Position numbers and translations under genes: made by a program
In this document: piece after piece, positions 61,901-64,000 of the stretch
How positions within the stretch are numbered: the stretch's first letter is position 1
How the letters are laid out: each line of letters begins with the position of its first letter
Notes under the pieces: model-generated
The model's input: the letters and a program-made list of their open reading frames with translations, nothing else
Database searches by the model: none
What the model was told of the DNA's origin: nothing
NCBI GenBank assembly: GCA_037013685.1
Contig: CM072919.1
Span: 32,281,435-32,345,434, forward strand
Source: Acridotheres tristis
Lineage: Eukaryota > Chordata > Aves > Passeriformes > Sturnidae
DNA length: 64,000 nt
Direction of reading: 5' to 3'

Positions 61901-64000
61901 TCTTGTGAGTCTCTCACAAGACTGTATTACAGTCTTGGCATGGAAGCAGGGCATAAAAAGGCTATGTGGATTGCCAGAAGCAGCACTTAGTTAAGCCAAT
62001 GCAGTATTTTTAGTCCAAATAACAGTTTGTGAATTCTAACAGAAAGCTCTCCAGCTCTGTCTGGCCTTCAAGTAAGCAATAGAGGGACAGACTGCCTTTC
62101 TCTGCCCTTGATCTCTGGATCATATGGGCCATTCACCCTTGTGGTTGTCTTGCAACTCAGAATATTCTGTGAAATCTCCGAAACTCTATTGCAGCGACCA
62201 AAGAACAGACAGAGCTCTTCAAGAGACTCTAACTGGCACAGCATCTCCTGAAGAGACAAACTTGTACCCTTTCCCCGTCCAAACCCACAATGATATGCTC
62301 ACACTCCTCGGAACACCTGGGCTCAGAGCCTTCCAGTTCATTGCGCACAATGGTTTCATTGCACAGATCCATCATGTGCATGGTACATGCACCATGCTGA
62401 ACAATTGTTTTCTGTTCTCTTCTGCTGCACACCTCTGAGCAGAGTGGAAACACATGCCAATGAATGCTGGAAATGAATAATAATGGTCATGTTTGCTTCA
62501 TGGTCCCCCAGCTTGGTGCAAGAAGTCTCCCTTCTCCTCCAGACCTGTTCTGCACATGGCCTGTGTTGTATTCCTGCATGAAAGCTGCCCTGGCACGGGG
62601 CAATGCAGGCTGAAATCCAGCCAAACCTCTGGAGACCTAGTCCCAGCGCACTCCTGGGGAAAGCAAGTAACATGACAGTCTACCAGAAAAACGTTTAAGT
62701 ACTGTTTTCTACCGTTCATAGGCAGTTTTTCAAACTCTGCCTATACCTCTTACTTGCCATTCTGGAAAGCATTTCAGATGTTCAAGTGATCTAGCCTGAC
62801 AAGTTGGACTTTCTTTCTCCTGTGTCCTTACTGCCAGGGAATCAAGAGAATTTAAAGTTCTGTAAGATTTTTCAGAGGTCTAAATCCCTTGAAAGTTAGA
62901 GGTAATTTGAAAAGCAGAGAGACCAACAGAGAAAAAAATATACTCTGTCCTCATTCCTTCTCTTGTATGCCGGGTCAAAAGAGATAAAAAGAGGAGAAAA
63001 GAAGGAATGCAAACGCTACTAAGAGGTATTTTGAAAGTTACAATGAGCATTTCAATTTTAAATGCCATTAAAACTTCATTTCCCTTTCTACCTTCTCCTT
63101 CGGAATGCTAAACCTTTATTCCATTGCCTCTTCCCTTTCAGCCTAATAATTTTTAAGTGATGCTTCTATGGCCAGAAAAACCCACAAGGGCAGCCTTGCA
63201 AGTCTTTTGAGAGAGCTGTTTGCAAGCATCCAAGGAGAAGCCACAAGAAATTCAAACTTCCAACCTCATGCAAAATGCAGATGGCAAGTGGCACAAGGAT
63301 ATACAGCTAGAAAACTCCTGAGAAGACACAAATCCTCTTCTCAGTCCTGTACCACTAGTCCATGAAATAAAATCTTTACCTGCACTCAGCTCCAAGTAAT
63401 AAAATCAAACAGAAGTAAGAATCACTGTCATTCCTGGAATCTGCCTAGATCCATTATTTTCTCTGGTCCCTTCTCTCTTCCTTGAAATCATCCATCAGTT
63501 TTATACATTTTATCCTTCTCCTGTCCTGCTAAAATCTCTCTCCTTCCCTCCACTCTCTCAATTCCATTCCTCCACATCCAAAAATGAATAAGGTAACTTG
63601 ATGCCAAAAGGTAAGAAGAGTCACTCTGGGAGATTCAAAAAGCCCTTTCAGCCATCTTGTCTCTGCCAACAACAATTAGACAACGCTTACATCCAGATGA
63701 CAAGAAAAAGATATACATGAAATCAGCTTCAGGACTGCCTCACACTGAACACTAAGCTATCTGTGTATTGGAAATAGGGGATACATTCCCATTGCCAGTA
63801 CCCCAGGACTTGTTGAAAGGAAAGAGTTAAACACATTATTTTAAATAAGGCAATTAATATATCATGAAATACTGCTAGTTTTCTGCCTGAGAGCCAGCTA
63901 CAAGCACTGTAAATTTCATGACATGGCTCCAGAGCAAACTGTACATGAGAACTCCATGAAAAGTACTTCCCCTCTCCTCACTCTGCTGTTCCCACAATAG
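58958..64000. other. Unassigned sequence at the right end
   Basis: Probably the first intron or upstream flank of CORO2A. No exon, CpG-rich promoter, RNA gene or repeat family was recognised. Open frames, up to 155 codons, show no known domain. Confidence 0.45.

Overview
The window is vertebrate nuclear DNA, almost certainly from a bird and probably a passerine. It has one intron-rich gene with GT-AG introns, many CR1 LINE copies, several avian-type endogenous retrovirus LTRs, and a tRNA-Ile/CR1 composite SINE of the TguSINE1 kind known from passerines. There are no bacterial-style operons. Nearly all the long open frames are chance ORFs or repeat remnants.

The one gene I can support is CORO2A (coronin 2A), on the minus strand from 53519 (ATG) to 32552 (stop). 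I could assemble the whole coding sequence: 11 coding exons, 10 GT-AG introns, consistent phases and a 524-residue product. It has the coronin N-terminal signature, a WD40 beta-propeller, the conserved post-propeller extension, a variable linker and a C-terminal coiled coil. The ATG lies exactly at a splice acceptor, so at least one more 5' exon and the promoter lie at higher coordinates, either unrecognised in 53.5-64 kb or outside the window. The 3' UTR probably runs to about 31.2 or 30.7 kb.

Layout: 1-30.7 kb is gene-free flank. It holds a 1.3-kb LTR followed by a near-perfect tRNA-Gly primer-binding site (about 2.44 kb), CR1 copies of different ages (5.2-6.0, 10.5-11.2, 14.1-15.4, 22.5-22.8 and 28.4-29.2 kb), and a GATGA pentanucleotide array (19.67-19.73 kb). 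From 30.7 to 53.5 kb lies CORO2A, whose introns carry three or four LTR-derived pieces, a TguSINE1-like SINE and a CR1. From 53.5 to 64 kb is upstream sequence, probably the first intron, with two CR1 copies and a 1.0-kb solo LTR.

I saw no new multi-gene system, CRISPR array or RNA gene. The most notable points are the LTR with its PBS, the SINE 199 bp from an exon, the pile-up of unrelated LTRs in the CORO2A introns, and the ATG at a splice acceptor. Family names are from memory of consensus sequences and were not checked by search.
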